Assembly (NCBI RefSeq): GCF_017084525.1
Contig: NZ_CP070950.1
Span: 1,178,001-1,242,000, forward strand
DNA length: 64,000 nucleotides
Direction: 5' to 3'
DNA from: Conexibacter sp. SYSU D00693
Lineage (GTDB): Bacteria; Actinomycetota; Thermoleophilia; Solirubrobacterales; Solirubrobacteraceae
Positions 8,742 to 17,142 of this stretch are shown here, piece after piece; position 1 is the stretch's first letter, and each line of letters opens with the position of its first letter. The translations under genes were made by a program, and so were the position numbers. The notes under the pieces are model-generated. The model was not told the origin of the DNA. It worked only from the letters and a program-made list of their open reading frames with translations, and searched no databases.

Positions 8742-9395
8742 GTGAGCGACGGTCACCAGCGCGCGTCGGCCCGGGCCTACGGGGGCGTGAGCGCCGCCGA
8801 GCGCGTCGCCCAGCGGCGCGAGCGGCTGCTCGACGCGGCGCTGGAGCTCTACGGCACCCACGGCTTCCTGACGACCGGCGTCAAGGACGTCTGCCGCGAG
8901 GCGGGCGTGACCGACCGCTACTTCTACGAGTCCTTCCGCGACAGCGCCGAGCTGTTCACGGCGGCCTTCGACCGCGAGACGGCCGAGCTGCTGCGCATCG
9001 TCGCCGAGGCCGTCGGCCAGGCCGACGCGGACCCCGAGTCCCAGGTCCGCGCCGCGATCGGCTCGTTCGTGCGTGCCATGGCCGACGACCCGCGTCGCGC
9101 GCGGCTGGTCTTCGTCGAGGCACCGACCGCCGGTGGCGATGCCGAGCGCCACGTGCAGGCGACCCTGCGGCGGTTCACGCAGCTCGTCGCCGCCACCGCC
9201 CGTCCGCACGTCGCCGACCAGGTGCCCGACCGCCTGGTCGAGCTCGGCGCGGTGGCGGTCGTCGGGGCCATCGACCGCGTGCTGGCCGAGTGGCAGGACG
9301 GCACGGTGCACGCCTCCCTCGACGAGGTCGTCGAGTTCCTCGTGGCGCTCTTCCACGCCGTCGGCGCCACCGCCGGCGTGGATCGCCGCCGCTAG
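8742..9395 (+). CDS. TetR/AcrR-family transcriptional regulator
   Basis: A 217-residue regulator. The N-terminal helix-turn-helix spans about residues 20-65 (RERLLDAALELYGTHGF, then VKDVCREAGVTDRYFYESF), and the C-terminal two-thirds is the variable ligand-binding domain. It is transcribed away from the MpaB/FAD-oxidoreductase pair and a dyad sits in their promoter, so it probably represses them until a substrate binds. Start is a GTG at 8742 that may be leaderless. It ends seven bases from the convergent MFS gene. Confidence 0.88.
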   Translation: MSDGHQRASARAYGGVSAAERVAQRRERLLDAALELYGTHGFLTTGVKDVCREAGVTDRYFYESFRDSAELFTAAFDRETAELLRIVAEAVGQADADPESQVRAAIGSFVRAMADDPRRARLVFVEAPTAGGDAERHVQATLRRFTQLVAATARPHVADQVPDRLVELGAVAVVGAIDRVLAEWQDGTVHASLDEVVEFLVALFHAVGATAGVDRRR

Positions 9396-9401
9396 CCGCG
9401 C

Positions 9402-10562
9402 CTAGAGCGGTCGCACGGCGGCCGTGGGCTCGTCGGTCGGGATCCGGCGCAGGACCGCGAGCGTCAGGGCGCAGAGCGCCGCGACCACCGCGAAGGGCAC
9501 GACGTCGGCCGTGACGTCCGCGACCCCGCCGCCGGCCGCCGAGCCGATCGTCTGCCCGATCGCCCAGGCGAAGTTCACCAGCGCCATGGCCGGTCCCTGG
9601 CTCACGCCGGCGGTGTCGGCGGCGTCGCTGAGCGCCGCCATCGACGGCGCCCAGAACGTCCCGAGGCCGGCGGTGGCGACGACGAGCAGCGCGGCGACGC
9701 CGAGCGCCGCACCCGGCAGCGGGACGACCACGAGCAGGACCGTCGAGACCGTCAGGCCGATGCGCACGGGGACCAGGCGCCCGCGGCGGTCGGAGATCCG
9801 GCCGACGACGGGGCTCACCGACGCCTCGACGACGGCCGCGACGAGGAAGGCGGCGGCGACCGCGGTCTGCGTCGCGCCCAGGTCGTCGAGGCGCAGCGGG
9901 ACGAGCGTGCCCATGACGCCGAAGCCGAGGGCCGGCAGCGCGACGAGCCACATGCCCCGGGCGACGTCGTGGCGGCGCAGCGCGACGCCGAGGTCGCGTG
10001 CCCGCTCCCGCGCCGCGGCCGGCGCGGGCGTCGGCTCACGCGCGGCCAGCAGCGCGAGGACGCCGCCGACCGCCGCGACGGCGAAGAAGACCGGCTCGTC
10101 GCCCAGCGCGCCGGCGAGCGCCCCGAGCACCGGGCCGAGCAGCGCGCCCGCGATGCCCGCCGCGAGCGTCGTCCCGATCAGCGCGCCGCGGCGGTCGGGC
10201 GGCGCGGCGCCGATCACCCAGGCGAGGGCGCCGGCCCACGAGCACGCGCCGCCGACGCCCTGGACGAAGCGCGACAGGTCGAGCAGCAGCGGCTCGCGCA
10301 GCACGGCGAACGCCACCGACGAGCCCGCCATGAGCAGCAGGCCGAGCACGACGATGCGCCGCGCGCCGAAGCGCGAGACGAGCAGGCCGCTGGGCAGCGC
10401 CGCGACGAGCGTCCCGGCGGGGTAGGCGCCGACGAGGATCCCGGCCTCGGTCTTCGTCAGGCCCAGCTCGTCCTCGAGCTCCGGCAGCAGCGGGGCGACC
10501 ACCGCGTAGAACGCGGTGTCGACGAGGACCACGGCACAGGCGAGGACGAGCAGACGGCGCAC
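9402..10562 (-). CDS. MFS transporter (12-helix, DHA1-like)
   Basis: A 386-residue permease with about 12 hydrophobic helices, the loop 2-3 motif LLVSRFGARRIVVLG and a second-half echo GRISDRRGRLVP. DHA1-type carriers usually exchange drugs or metabolites for protons. The GTG at 10562 is preferred because the only earlier in-frame start (10622) lies inside the long palindrome that ends the cpaB transcript and would add a charged stretch not typical of the family. It ends 7 bases from the convergent TetR gene. Substrate unknown. Confidence 0.82.
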   Translation of the reverse strand: MRRLLVLACAVVLVDTAFYAVVAPLLPELEDELGLTKTEAGILVGAYPAGTLVAALPSGLLVSRFGARRIVVLGLLLMAGSSVAFAVLREPLLLDLSRFVQGVGGACSWAGALAWVIGAAPPDRRGALIGTTLAAGIAGALLGPVLGALAGALGDEPVFFAVAAVGGVLALLAAREPTPAPAAARERARDLGVALRRHDVARGMWLVALPALGFGVMGTLVPLRLDDLGATQTAVAAAFLVAAVVEASVSPVVGRISDRRGRLVPVRIGLTVSTVLLVVVPLPGAALGVAALLVVATAGLGTFWAPSMAALSDAADTAGVSQGPAMALVNFAWAIGQTIGSAAGGGVADVTADVVPFAVVAALCALTLAVLRRIPTDEPTAAVRPL

Positions 10563-10590
10563 GGGCCGTCGGACCGTAGCCGTGCCGGCT

Positions 10591-10635
10591 CCGGTGACGC
10601 CTCGTGCATGGCGGACATGCACGAGGCGTCACCGG
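10591..10635. terminator. Perfect 20-bp inverted repeat after cpaB (palindromic element, copy 1)
   Basis: Arms at 10591-10610 and 10616-10635 are perfectly complementary, with a GCGGA loop. The element begins six bases past the cpaB stop, so it most likely ends that transcript, and it lies just before the MFS start. A second element of the same length and layout, with compensatory arm changes, lies at 36521-36561, so this is a repeated element and not an isolated hairpin. Confidence 0.7.
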
Positions 10636-10640
10636 GACCG

Positions 10641-11315
10641 TCATCGCAGTGCCGAGTCGACCGCCGTGCCCTGCGCGCCGCGCCGGTCGTCGCCGGCGGC
10701 CCGCGGCAGGAGCCGGATCTCCCGGGCGAAGGACTCCGCCGCGGCCAGGTAGACGGCCTGGCGCAGCGTCGTGCGCAGCGCGACGGCCACGCGCGGGCCG
10801 CCCTCGCGGCCGTCCTCCGGCGCCGGACGGGCGGTGAGGACCTCGACGTCCTCGAGCGCGAGCCGGGTCTCCCCCGCGCCGCCGTCGCGCTCGCGCGTGA
10901 CGAGGACGTCGACGCGGCCCCCGGCCTTGACGAGCTCCGGGGCGCCGCGGGCGACGAGCTCGGCCACGCGCTCGCCCGCGGCGACCGGCGCCCCGGCGCG
11001 GGTGCCGTCGTCGACGAGCGCGGGGACGAGGTCCGTCCCGGCCGTGATCGCGCCCGCGGCCCGGGTCCCGGCGAGCGCCGCCGGCGCGGCGAAGGCGCCC
11101 TCCGGCACGTAGCGGGCCGGCACGCGGCGGACCGCGAGCCGGGACGGCGTCAGCGCGTCACCGGCGCGCAGGTCGCCGCGCGCCACGACGACCGGCACGC
11201 CCGGTCCGACCGCCTTGCGCAGCGCCGCCTCGCGACGGCCGACGTCGGACGCGGCCAGCGTCCCGAGCAGGAGCGCGAGACCGAGCAGGAGGGCCGCGCG
11301 CCGGCGGCGGGTCAC
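10641..11315 (-). CDS. cpaB: Flp pilus assembly protein CpaB (SAF domain)
   Basis: A 224-residue protein with an N-terminal signal/anchor (RRRRAALLLGLALLLGTLA) and a SAF domain from about residue 35 (VPVVVARGDLRAGDALTP ... RYVPEGAF), the layout of CpaB/RcpC, which acts on the outside of the membrane in Tad pilus assembly. The GTG start at 11315 overlaps the histidine-kinase stop (GTGA). Placement in an operon with a two-component system rather than with tadABC is unusual. The C-terminal half (residues 130-224) holds the RcpC/CpaB-type region and is somewhat short. Confidence 0.8.
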   Translation of the reverse strand: MTRRRRAALLLGLALLLGTLAASDVGRREAALRKAVGPGVPVVVARGDLRAGDALTPSRLAVRRVPARYVPEGAFAAPAALAGTRAAGAITAGTDLVPALVDDGTRAGAPVAAGERVAELVARGAPELVKAGGRVDVLVTRERDGGAGETRLALEDVEVLTARPAPEDGREGGPRVAVALRTTLRQAVYLAAAESFAREIRLLPRAAGDDRRGAQGTAVDSALR

Positions 11316-12013
11316 GAGCCCGCCTCGGCCGGCTCGGCGGCCGGGAGCTCGAGCGCGAGGCGGGCACCGGCCGGCGCGGGCAGCGCGACGAGCCGGCCGC
11401 CGTGGCGCCGCGCGACGCCCGCCGCGATGGCCAGCCCGCGCCCGCGAACACCGCGACCGCCGCGCGGGCGCCGGACGATCGACGCCACCGGCGCCGGGAG
11501 GCCCGGGCCGCCGTCGAGGACCTCCACGACGACCCGGCCGTCCGCGGCCCGCGTGCGGACCTCGACCGTCCCGGCACCGTGCTCGATGGCGTTGCCGAGG
11601 ACGTTGCCGACCGCCTGGGCCAGGCGCACGGCGTCGCCGCGCACGACGGGCACGCCGCCGTCCGCGCTGCCGCGCCACACGACGTCGGCGCCCCGCGCTC
11701 GCGCGACCTCCGCCCACGTCGCGACCTGCCGCTCGAGCAGCGCCCCGAGGTCGACCGCGCCGGCGACGGACCGCGCGTCGCCGCGCAGGTCGTCGAGGGC
11801 CAGCGCCGCGCGGCGCAGCTCCAGCTCGAGCCCCGCCAGCCGCGCCGGCCCGAGCTCGCCGCGCCGCGCGCAGCCGTGCAGCGCCAGCGACAGCGCGGTC
11901 AGCGGGCCGCGAACCTCGTGGGCACAGCGGGCCAGGCGCTCGGCCTCGCGCCACCGCGCCCGCGCGAGCCACGCCGCCACGCCGACCGCGCACAGGGCCA
12001 CGAGCCAGCTCAC
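11312..12013 (-). CDS. Sensor histidine kinase of the Tad-linked two-component system
   Basis: A 233-residue kinase: one N-terminal membrane helix, an H-box AHEVRGPLTALSLAL with the phospho-accepting His at residue 32, an N-box around AVGNVLGNAIEHG, and G-boxes VLDGGPGLP and GVRGRGLAIA. There is no extracellular sensor domain, so the signal probably comes from the membrane or a partner. It is coupled on both sides by GTGA overlaps, to the response regulator upstream and cpaB downstream, which argues that all three are made together. Confidence 0.87.
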   Translation of the reverse strand: MSWLVALCAVGVAAWLARARWREAERLARCAHEVRGPLTALSLALHGCARRGELGPARLAGLELELRRAALALDDLRGDARSVAGAVDLGALLERQVATWAEVARARGADVVWRGSADGGVPVVRGDAVRLAQAVGNVLGNAIEHGAGTVEVRTRAADGRVVVEVLDGGPGLPAPVASIVRRPRGGRGVRGRGLAIAAGVARRHGGRLVALPAPAGARLALELPAAEPAEAGS

Positions 12014-12756
12014 GCCGCCACCGCCAGGTCCTCGGCGACGACGCTCGGCGGGTCGATCAGGCGGTAGCCGACGCCCCAGACGTTGAGGACGTAGAGGTCG
12101 CCCGCCGCGCCGAGCTTGCCGCGCAGCCGGCAGGCGTGGGAGTCCAGCGTCCGCGTCGTCCCCGGGATGGAGCGAAAGCCCCAGACCGTCCGCAGCAGCT
12201 CGTCCTTGGTGAAGACGCGCAGGGGCTCCGACGCCAGGGTCCGCAGCAGCGCGAACTCCTTCTGCGAGAGCGCGATGACCTGCCCCCGCAGGGTCACCCG
12301 CCGCGCGACCGGGTCGACCTCGAGGTCCCCGACGCGCAGGACGCCCGAGCGCGAGCGGCCCTCGCAGCGGCGCAGCAGCGCCCGCATGCGACAGCGCAGC
12401 TCGCCGTAGCTGAACGGCTTGGCGACCACGTCGTCGGCGCCCCGCTCGAAGGACCGGATGCGGTCGGTCTCCGCGCACCTCCCGCTCAGGACGAGCAGCG
12501 GCGTGCGCGGGTCGACGCGGCCGGCGAGGCGGTCGGCGCTGCGGACGTGGCGCAGGAGGTCGAGGCCCGAGCCGTCGGGCAGCCCGACGTCGCAGACCAC
12601 GAGGTCGGGGAACTTCGTCTCGAGCAGGCGCAGGCCGTCGCGCAGGCAGTCGGCCACGAAGACCTCGTAGCCGTCGGCGGTGAGCTCGTCGCCGAGGAAC
12701 GTCCGGGTGGCGGCGTCGTCCTCGACGAGCAGGATGGTGGCCGGGTCGTCGGTCAT
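12010..12756 (-). CDS. OmpR-family response regulator
   Basis: A 248-residue regulator with a receiver domain (acidic pair E12-D13-D14, phospho-acceptor Asp56 in VVCDVGLPDGSG, Lys113 in VAKPFSY) and a C-terminal winged-helix DNA-binding domain (residues about 140-235, with RTVWGF and GVGYRL). Its ATG stands six bases after a CTATAG element identical in placement to that of tadA, so the message is likely leaderless. It probably works with the downstream kinase and controls the Tad regulon, although which promoters it binds is inference. Confidence 0.92.
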   Translation of the reverse strand: MTDDPATILLVEDDAATRTFLGDELTADGYEVFVADCLRDGLRLLETKFPDLVVCDVGLPDGSGLDLLRHVRSADRLAGRVDPRTPLLVLSGRCAETDRIRSFERGADDVVAKPFSYGELRCRMRALLRRCEGRSRSGVLRVGDLEVDPVARRVTLRGQVIALSQKEFALLRTLASEPLRVFTKDELLRTVWGFRSIPGTTRTLDSHACRLRGKLGAAGDLYVLNVWGVGYRLIDPPSVVAEDLAVAA

Positions 12757-12758
12757 GA

Positions 12759-12793
12759 CCTCTATAGGCCACGGCCGGCGAAGTTCGCCCCCC
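12759..12793 (-). promoter_or_regulatory. Leaderless promoter of the response regulator (shared motif, copy 2)
   Basis: GGGGGGCGAAC and CTATAGAGG on the minus strand, 15 bases apart, with the ATG six bases after CTATAG. This is the same element as that before tadA. It begins directly behind the stop codon of the upstream TetR gene. Confidence 0.65.
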
Positions 12794-13465
12794 CTACCGC
12801 CGCCGGTGCCAGCGCGACATGGCCTGCTGGAACTCGCCGATCTCGAGCGCGTCGACCGCCAGCGGCGTGCTCGCCTCGCGCGCGGGGCGCAGGCCGTCGA
12901 GGACGATCTGGAGGTAGCGGCGGTGCAGCTCGGGCTCGACGTCGCGCGCGAAGTCGCCCGCCGTGCTGAGCATGATGCTCAGCAGCGGGACGTCGGAGGC
13001 CTGGAGGTCGGGACGCACGACCCCGGCCGCGACGGCCCGCTCCACGAGTGCGGTGATGATCGGGGCGAGGCGGGCGCGCACCTCGGCCAGGCGGGCGTGC
13101 TCCTCGGAGCTCGAGAACAGGACGTCCTTCAGGCCGCGGTGGCGGCACTGGAGGTCGAGGGCCTGCTCCAGGTAGCCGGTGAGGCCGGCCCACGGGTCGT
13201 CCTCCTCCTCGAGGCAGCGCCGGGCGATGCGCCCGAGCTCCTCGAGCTTCTCGACCATGAGCTCCTCGATGAGGGCGTGCTTGTTCGGGAAGCGGCGGTA
13301 GGCCGTGCCGACCCCGACGCCCGCGTGGCGGGCGATGTCGTCGAGCGAGACGTCGACGCCGCGCTGGGCGAAGAGCTCCCGGGCCGCGGCCAGCAGCCGC
13401 TGGCGGTTGCGCTCGGCGTCGGCGCGCAGCGGCGCGGTCACAGCCTGGGGCTCCACGGCGTCCAT
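12794..13465 (-). CDS. TetR-family regulator of the adjacent DHA2 exporter
   Basis: A 223-residue regulator: helix-turn-helix at about residues 20-65 (DDIARHAGVGVGTAYRRFP) and a C-terminal SbtR-like ligand domain (DPWAGLTGYLEQALDLQ). It is divergent from an MFS drug exporter, the standard arrangement for a repressor released by the exported compound. The ATG at 13465 is chosen since homologous proteins begin shortly before the HTH; an upstream extension would cross the operator region. Confidence 0.88.
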   Translation of the reverse strand: MDAVEPQAVTAPLRADAERNRQRLLAAARELFAQRGVDVSLDDIARHAGVGVGTAYRRFPNKHALIEELMVEKLEELGRIARRCLEEEDDPWAGLTGYLEQALDLQCRHRGLKDVLFSSSEEHARLAEVRARLAPIITALVERAVAAGVVRPDLQASDVPLLSIMLSTAGDFARDVEPELHRRYLQIVLDGLRPAREASTPLAVDALEIGEFQQAMSRWHRRR

Positions 13466-13560
13466 CTCCCAGACAGCGTAGCCGCTGAGTGGAGGGCACT
13501 CCTCCGCTTGTGCTACAACCGGAGACGCCTCCTCCGCTACACGACTTCCTAGGGGATCCC
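13466..13560. promoter_or_regulatory. Divergent TetR/MFS control region with twin GGAG-N4-CTCC dyads
   Basis: Two dyads of the form GGAG-N4-CTCC lie at 13491-13502 and 13521-13532, exactly 30 bases apart, each followed by TCCGCT, so the ten-base block CTCCTCCGCT is directly repeated. Three helical turns between sites suits two repressor dimers on one face. The -10 elements could not be assigned with confidence. Confidence 0.5.
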
Positions 13561-15039
13561 ATGTCACCCGACGCCCATCACGACCCGCACCACGCACGCC
13601 GCTGGCTGATCCTCGGCGTGATCGGCATCGCGCAGCTGCTCGTCGTGCTCGACGCGACGATCGTCAACATCGCGCTGCCCTCCGCCCAGGCCGACCTGGG
13701 CTTCTCCAACGACGACCGCCAGTGGGTCATCACCGCGTACGCGCTCGCGTTCGGCTCCCTGCTGCTGCTCGGCGGCCGCATCGCCGACCTGTTCGGCCGC
13801 AAGTGGACCTTCATCGTCGGCCTGCTGGGCTTCGCCGGCGCGTCGGCCCTCGGCGGCGCCGCCCAGTCCTTCGGGATGCTCGTCGGCGCCCGCGCGCTCC
13901 AGGGCGCGTTCGGCGCGATGCTCGCCCCGGCCGCCCTCTCGCTGCTGGCCACGACCTTCACCGACCCGGCCGAGCGCGGCAAGGCGTTCGGCGTCTACGG
14001 CGCGATCGCCGGCGCCGGCGGCGCCTTCGGGCTCCTGCTCGGCGGCCTGCTGACCGAGGTCCTCGACTGGCGCTGGTGCCTCTACGTGGCCATCCTCTTC
14101 GCCGTCCCGGCCGCGGTCGCCGGCACCCGCCTGCTGCACCACGTCCGCGTGCCGCAGCGCCCGAAGCTCGACCTCCCCGGCGTGGCGACCGCGTCGTCGG
14201 GCGTCTTCGCGCTGGTCTACGGCCTCGCGCACGCCGAGACCGACGGCTGGACGGACACCCTCACGCTGGTCGCCCTCGGCCTGAGCGTCGTGCTGCTCGT
14301 GGCCTTCGTCGCGCTCCAGCGCCGCGTCGCCAACCCGCTGCTGCCGCTGCGCGTCGTCACGGACCGCAACCGCGCCGGCGCGTACTCGGCGATCGCCATC
14401 GCCGGCATCGCGATCTTCGGCGTCTTCCTGTTCCTGACGTTCTACCTGCAGCGCACGCTGGGCTTCACCGCGCTGGAGACCGGCCTCGCGTTCATCCCGA
14501 TGAACTTCACGATCATCACCACGGCGGCGATCGTGAACACCCGGGTGCTGGCCCGCACCGGCCCGCGGCCGCTCATCCCGGCCGGCATGCTGAGCGCCGC
14601 GCTCGGCATGGCGATCATGACCCGCATCGGCGTCGACACCGCCTACGCGTCGCACGTGCTGCCGTCGCTGCTGCTCATCGGCTTCGGCTTCGGCCTCGTG
14701 TTCTCGTCGTCCTTCCCGACGGCGACCGCGGGCGTCCCGCCCTACGACATGGGCGTCGCCTCGGCGATGGTCAACACCTCCCAGCAGATCGGCGGATCGA
14801 TCGGGACCGCCCTGCTGAGCACGCTCGCCGCCTCGGCGCTGAGCGACTACGCGTCGGCCCACGCCGGTGCGCCGGGCCTCGCCGACGCCGCCGCGGTCCA
14901 CGGCTACACCACGGGGTTCTGGTGGGCCGCCGGCATCCTCGCCGTCGGCGCACTCGTGACGGGCGCGCTGCTGCGGTCCAACGCCCTGGCCGCGGCGCCC
15001 CACGGCGCGCCGCAGCCGGCCGCCGCCGCGGCGCACTGA
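13561..15039 (+). CDS. DHA2-family (EmrB/QacA-like) MFS drug transporter
   Basis: A 492-residue permease with about 14 membrane helices, the DHA2 start motif LDATIVNIALPSAQADL at about 28-44, motif A GGRIADLFGRKWTFIVG and motif C-like GAIAGAGGAFGLLLGG. Such carriers expel toxic compounds using the proton gradient. It is transcribed away from its TetR regulator across a 95-base control region. A paralogous module lies at 33799-35976. The Ala-rich C-terminal tail is unremarkable. Confidence 0.92.
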   Translation: MSPDAHHDPHHARRWLILGVIGIAQLLVVLDATIVNIALPSAQADLGFSNDDRQWVITAYALAFGSLLLLGGRIADLFGRKWTFIVGLLGFAGASALGGAAQSFGMLVGARALQGAFGAMLAPAALSLLATTFTDPAERGKAFGVYGAIAGAGGAFGLLLGGLLTEVLDWRWCLYVAILFAVPAAVAGTRLLHHVRVPQRPKLDLPGVATASSGVFALVYGLAHAETDGWTDTLTLVALGLSVVLLVAFVALQRRVANPLLPLRVVTDRNRAGAYSAIAIAGIAIFGVFLFLTFYLQRTLGFTALETGLAFIPMNFTIITTAAIVNTRVLARTGPRPLIPAGMLSAALGMAIMTRIGVDTAYASHVLPSLLLIGFGFGLVFSSSFPTATAGVPPYDMGVASAMVNTSQQIGGSIGTALLSTLAASALSDYASAHAGAPGLADAAAVHGYTTGFWWAAGILAVGALVTGALLRSNALAAAPHGAPQPAAAAAH

Positions 15040-15049
15040 GCGCCTGCCC

Positions 15050-16405
15050 CTAGGCCGGCACCGGCTCGGCGAGCGCGGCTCCTGCCGCCGCGCTCGCCGG
15101 GCTCGCCGGCCGGTCGCGCAGCACGACCGTCGCCCCGCGCCGCGGGCTGAGCGTGATCGACCGCCGCCGGGCGATCTCCCGCGGCCCCGGGCCCGGCAGC
15201 AGCTCGCAGCGCGTCAGCACGGTGCGCAGGACGACGCGCATCTCCAGCAGCGCGAAGCTCGCGCCCAGGCACCGCCGCCGGCCCCCGCCGAAGGGCAGGA
15301 AGGTGTAGGTCCCGGGCGGGCGCTCGAGGAAGCGCTCGGGCCGGAACGCGTAGGGCTCGGGGTAGACCTGCGGGTCGTGGTGGACGAGGTAGGCGTGCGG
15401 GGAGAGCACGACGCCCTCGGGGTAGGTCCAGCCGCCGATCTGCACCTCGCGCTTGGTGAGCCGCGGCTCGGCGTTGGGCAGCACCGGCCGGTGGCGCAGC
15501 GACTCGTTGATCGTCGCGTCGAGGTAGTCCGTCTCGCCCGCGTCGAGCGAGGCGACGAGCCGGTGCAGCACGTCGCGCTCGCGCGAGAGCCGCTCGAACG
15601 TCCACGCGAGCTGGGACGCCGTCGTCTCGTGACCGGCGACGAGCGCCGTCACGAGCTCGTCGCGGATCTCGGCGAAGGTCATCGGCGAGCCGTCCTCGTG
15701 CGTGGCGGAGAGCAGCATCGCCAGGACGTCGTCGCGGTCCTCGCCGCCGGTGGCCCGCCGCTCGTCGACGAGCTCGCGCAGGAGCTGGTCGACCTCGCCG
15801 ACGACCCGGTTGAACCGGCGGCCCGGCGAGCCGGGCCCCCAGTCGCGCTGGAGCGCCGGGACCAGCGCGATCGGCGCGGCGCCGAGCTCGATGACCTGGG
15901 CGAGCAGGACGCGCAGCCGCTCGAGCCGGGGTCCGCTGTCCAGGCCGAAGACGCCGCGCAGGATGACGTCGAGCGTGAGCTCCTGGAGCCGGCCGTGCAG
16001 CGGCGCGGGGACGTCGCGCGGCCACGTGTCCACCAAGCGCTCCACCGCGTCGGTGACGAGATCCCCCAGCCGCGCCATCCGCTCGCCGTGGAACGCGGGG
16101 AGCATGAGCCGGCGCTGCTCGAGGTGGAGGTCCTCGTCGAGGAGGATCACCGAGTTGGGGCCGACCACCGGCTCGAGGATCCGCGCGCCCTCTCCCGGGT
16201 GCAGCACGTCCGGCGCCGCGGTCAGCACCTCCTTGACCTCCACCGGGTCGGCGATGCACACGAACGGCGGCGTGCCGAGCAGCCGGATCGTGAAGCGCGT
16301 GCCGTACTGCGCGCGGGCGCGCTCGAAGAACGGGAGCGGACGCTGCCACCAGGCGAGCGTCTGCACGACGGCCGGCCAGGTCGGGCCGGGCGGGACGGTG
16401 GCCAT
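15050..16405 (-). CDS. Cytochrome P450
   Basis: A 451-residue P450 with all core signatures: I-helix AGHETT at 257-262, ExxR as ESLR at 301-304 and the heme loop FGGGRRRCLG at 372-381 with the thiolate ligand Cys379. Class I bacterial P450s hydroxylate or epoxidise small lipophilic substrates with electrons from a ferredoxin partner, none of which is nearby. The ATG at 16405 is preferred over a GTG at 16453 because the latter lies inside a CRP-like palindrome. It converges on the DHA2 gene, ten bases apart. Substrate unknown. Confidence 0.95.
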   Translation of the reverse strand: MATVPPGPTWPAVVQTLAWWQRPLPFFERARAQYGTRFTIRLLGTPPFVCIADPVEVKEVLTAAPDVLHPGEGARILEPVVGPNSVILLDEDLHLEQRRLMLPAFHGERMARLGDLVTDAVERLVDTWPRDVPAPLHGRLQELTLDVILRGVFGLDSGPRLERLRVLLAQVIELGAAPIALVPALQRDWGPGSPGRRFNRVVGEVDQLLRELVDERRATGGEDRDDVLAMLLSATHEDGSPMTFAEIRDELVTALVAGHETTASQLAWTFERLSRERDVLHRLVASLDAGETDYLDATINESLRHRPVLPNAEPRLTKREVQIGGWTYPEGVVLSPHAYLVHHDPQVYPEPYAFRPERFLERPPGTYTFLPFGGGRRRCLGASFALLEMRVVLRTVLTRCELLPGPGPREIARRRSITLSPRRGATVVLRDRPASPASAAAGAALAEPVPA

Positions 16406-16438
16406 GGGCGACGCTCCCACTTCTGGACCCCGCCGCTG

Positions 16439-16454
16439 TGTGACAGGCGTCACA
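16439..16454. promoter_or_regulatory. CRP/FNR-like palindrome upstream of the P450 gene
   Basis: TGTGA-N6-TCACA matches the consensus of CRP-type sites perfectly, 34 bases before the P450 ATG. Cyclic-nucleotide regulators of this type exist in actinobacteria; whether one binds here is inference. The remaining 211 bases up to the next gene hold a 7-bp dyad (CCGACGG/CCGTCGG near 16622-16643) but no other recognisable signal. Confidence 0.5.
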
Positions 16455-16665
16455 ATCCGTCAGGCGAGAGCCCGCCGCGACGCGCGAGCCGGATGGCAGC
16501 GCCGTTGCGCGCCGCAAGCAGCGTGGTCGCCTCGCCGATGCGGGAGGAGGTCCTCGTGCCGACCCACCCCCCGCAAGTCACCTTGCACCACGTCCGGGGA
16601 GCAGGGTTCGCGCCTAGAGTGCCGACGGTCGTCGCGCCGTCGGACCTCGGCGGGGCACGCAACGC

Positions 16666-17142
16666 ATGGACTTCATGGACACCCGCCGAGGCAACTACGA
16701 CTCCGGAGAGGACTTCGTCCTCGAGTACGGCGAGTTGCGCTTCACCTTCAACGAGCGCGACTTCCGCGAGCGCTGTGAGCAGGCCGCGCTGAAGCTCGGC
16801 TTCGTGCACGGCCGCCTGGACGACGGCGAGCTCGAGGACCTGGTGAACCTCGCCGTCAACGGCGAGATCCAGGACCCGGCCTCGGCCCTGGGCGAGCACG
16901 TCAACGACTGCTGGCCCGAGCTCGTCGGCCCGAGCGACCGCAGCCTCGTGCACTGGCTGCGCCGCCTCGTCTTCCGCTCCGCCTGGCTGGACCAGCGCGT
17001 GAAGGAGGGCGAGCTCGAGGTGCGCTTCCACCCCGAGGACGGCTTCACCTACGTGCAGCCCGAGCGCGGAGGCGAGCCCGTCGAGCTCGCCCCCGAGCCG
17101 AGCTGGGGCCGGGTCGCGTACCGGCCCCGCTGGGCCGCCTAG
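16666..17142 (+). CDS. Conserved-looking soluble protein of unknown function
   Basis: A 158-residue acidic protein without signal peptide or membrane helix, rich in charged and aromatic residues (for example GELRFTFNERDFRERC and SLVHWLRRLVFRSAWLDQRV). The codon usage and clean reading frame match neighbouring genes, so it is very likely real. I do not recognise a family. It converges on the Rho-like gene, and its final 14 bases plus stop are part of a 20-base tandem duplication. A second ATG nine bases later is an alternative start. Confidence 0.7.
   Translation: MDFMDTRRGNYDSGEDFVLEYGELRFTFNERDFRERCEQAALKLGFVHGRLDDGELEDLVNLAVNGEIQDPASALGEHVNDCWPELVGPSDRSLVHWLRRLVFRSAWLDQRVKEGELEVRFHPEDGFTYVQPERGGEPVELAPEPSWGRVAYRPRWAA

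Noticed and set aside
16450-17031. Open frame antisense to the 16666 gene
   Set aside because: Shadow frame; amino-acid pattern lacks conserved motifs while the plus-strand frame has normal codon use.
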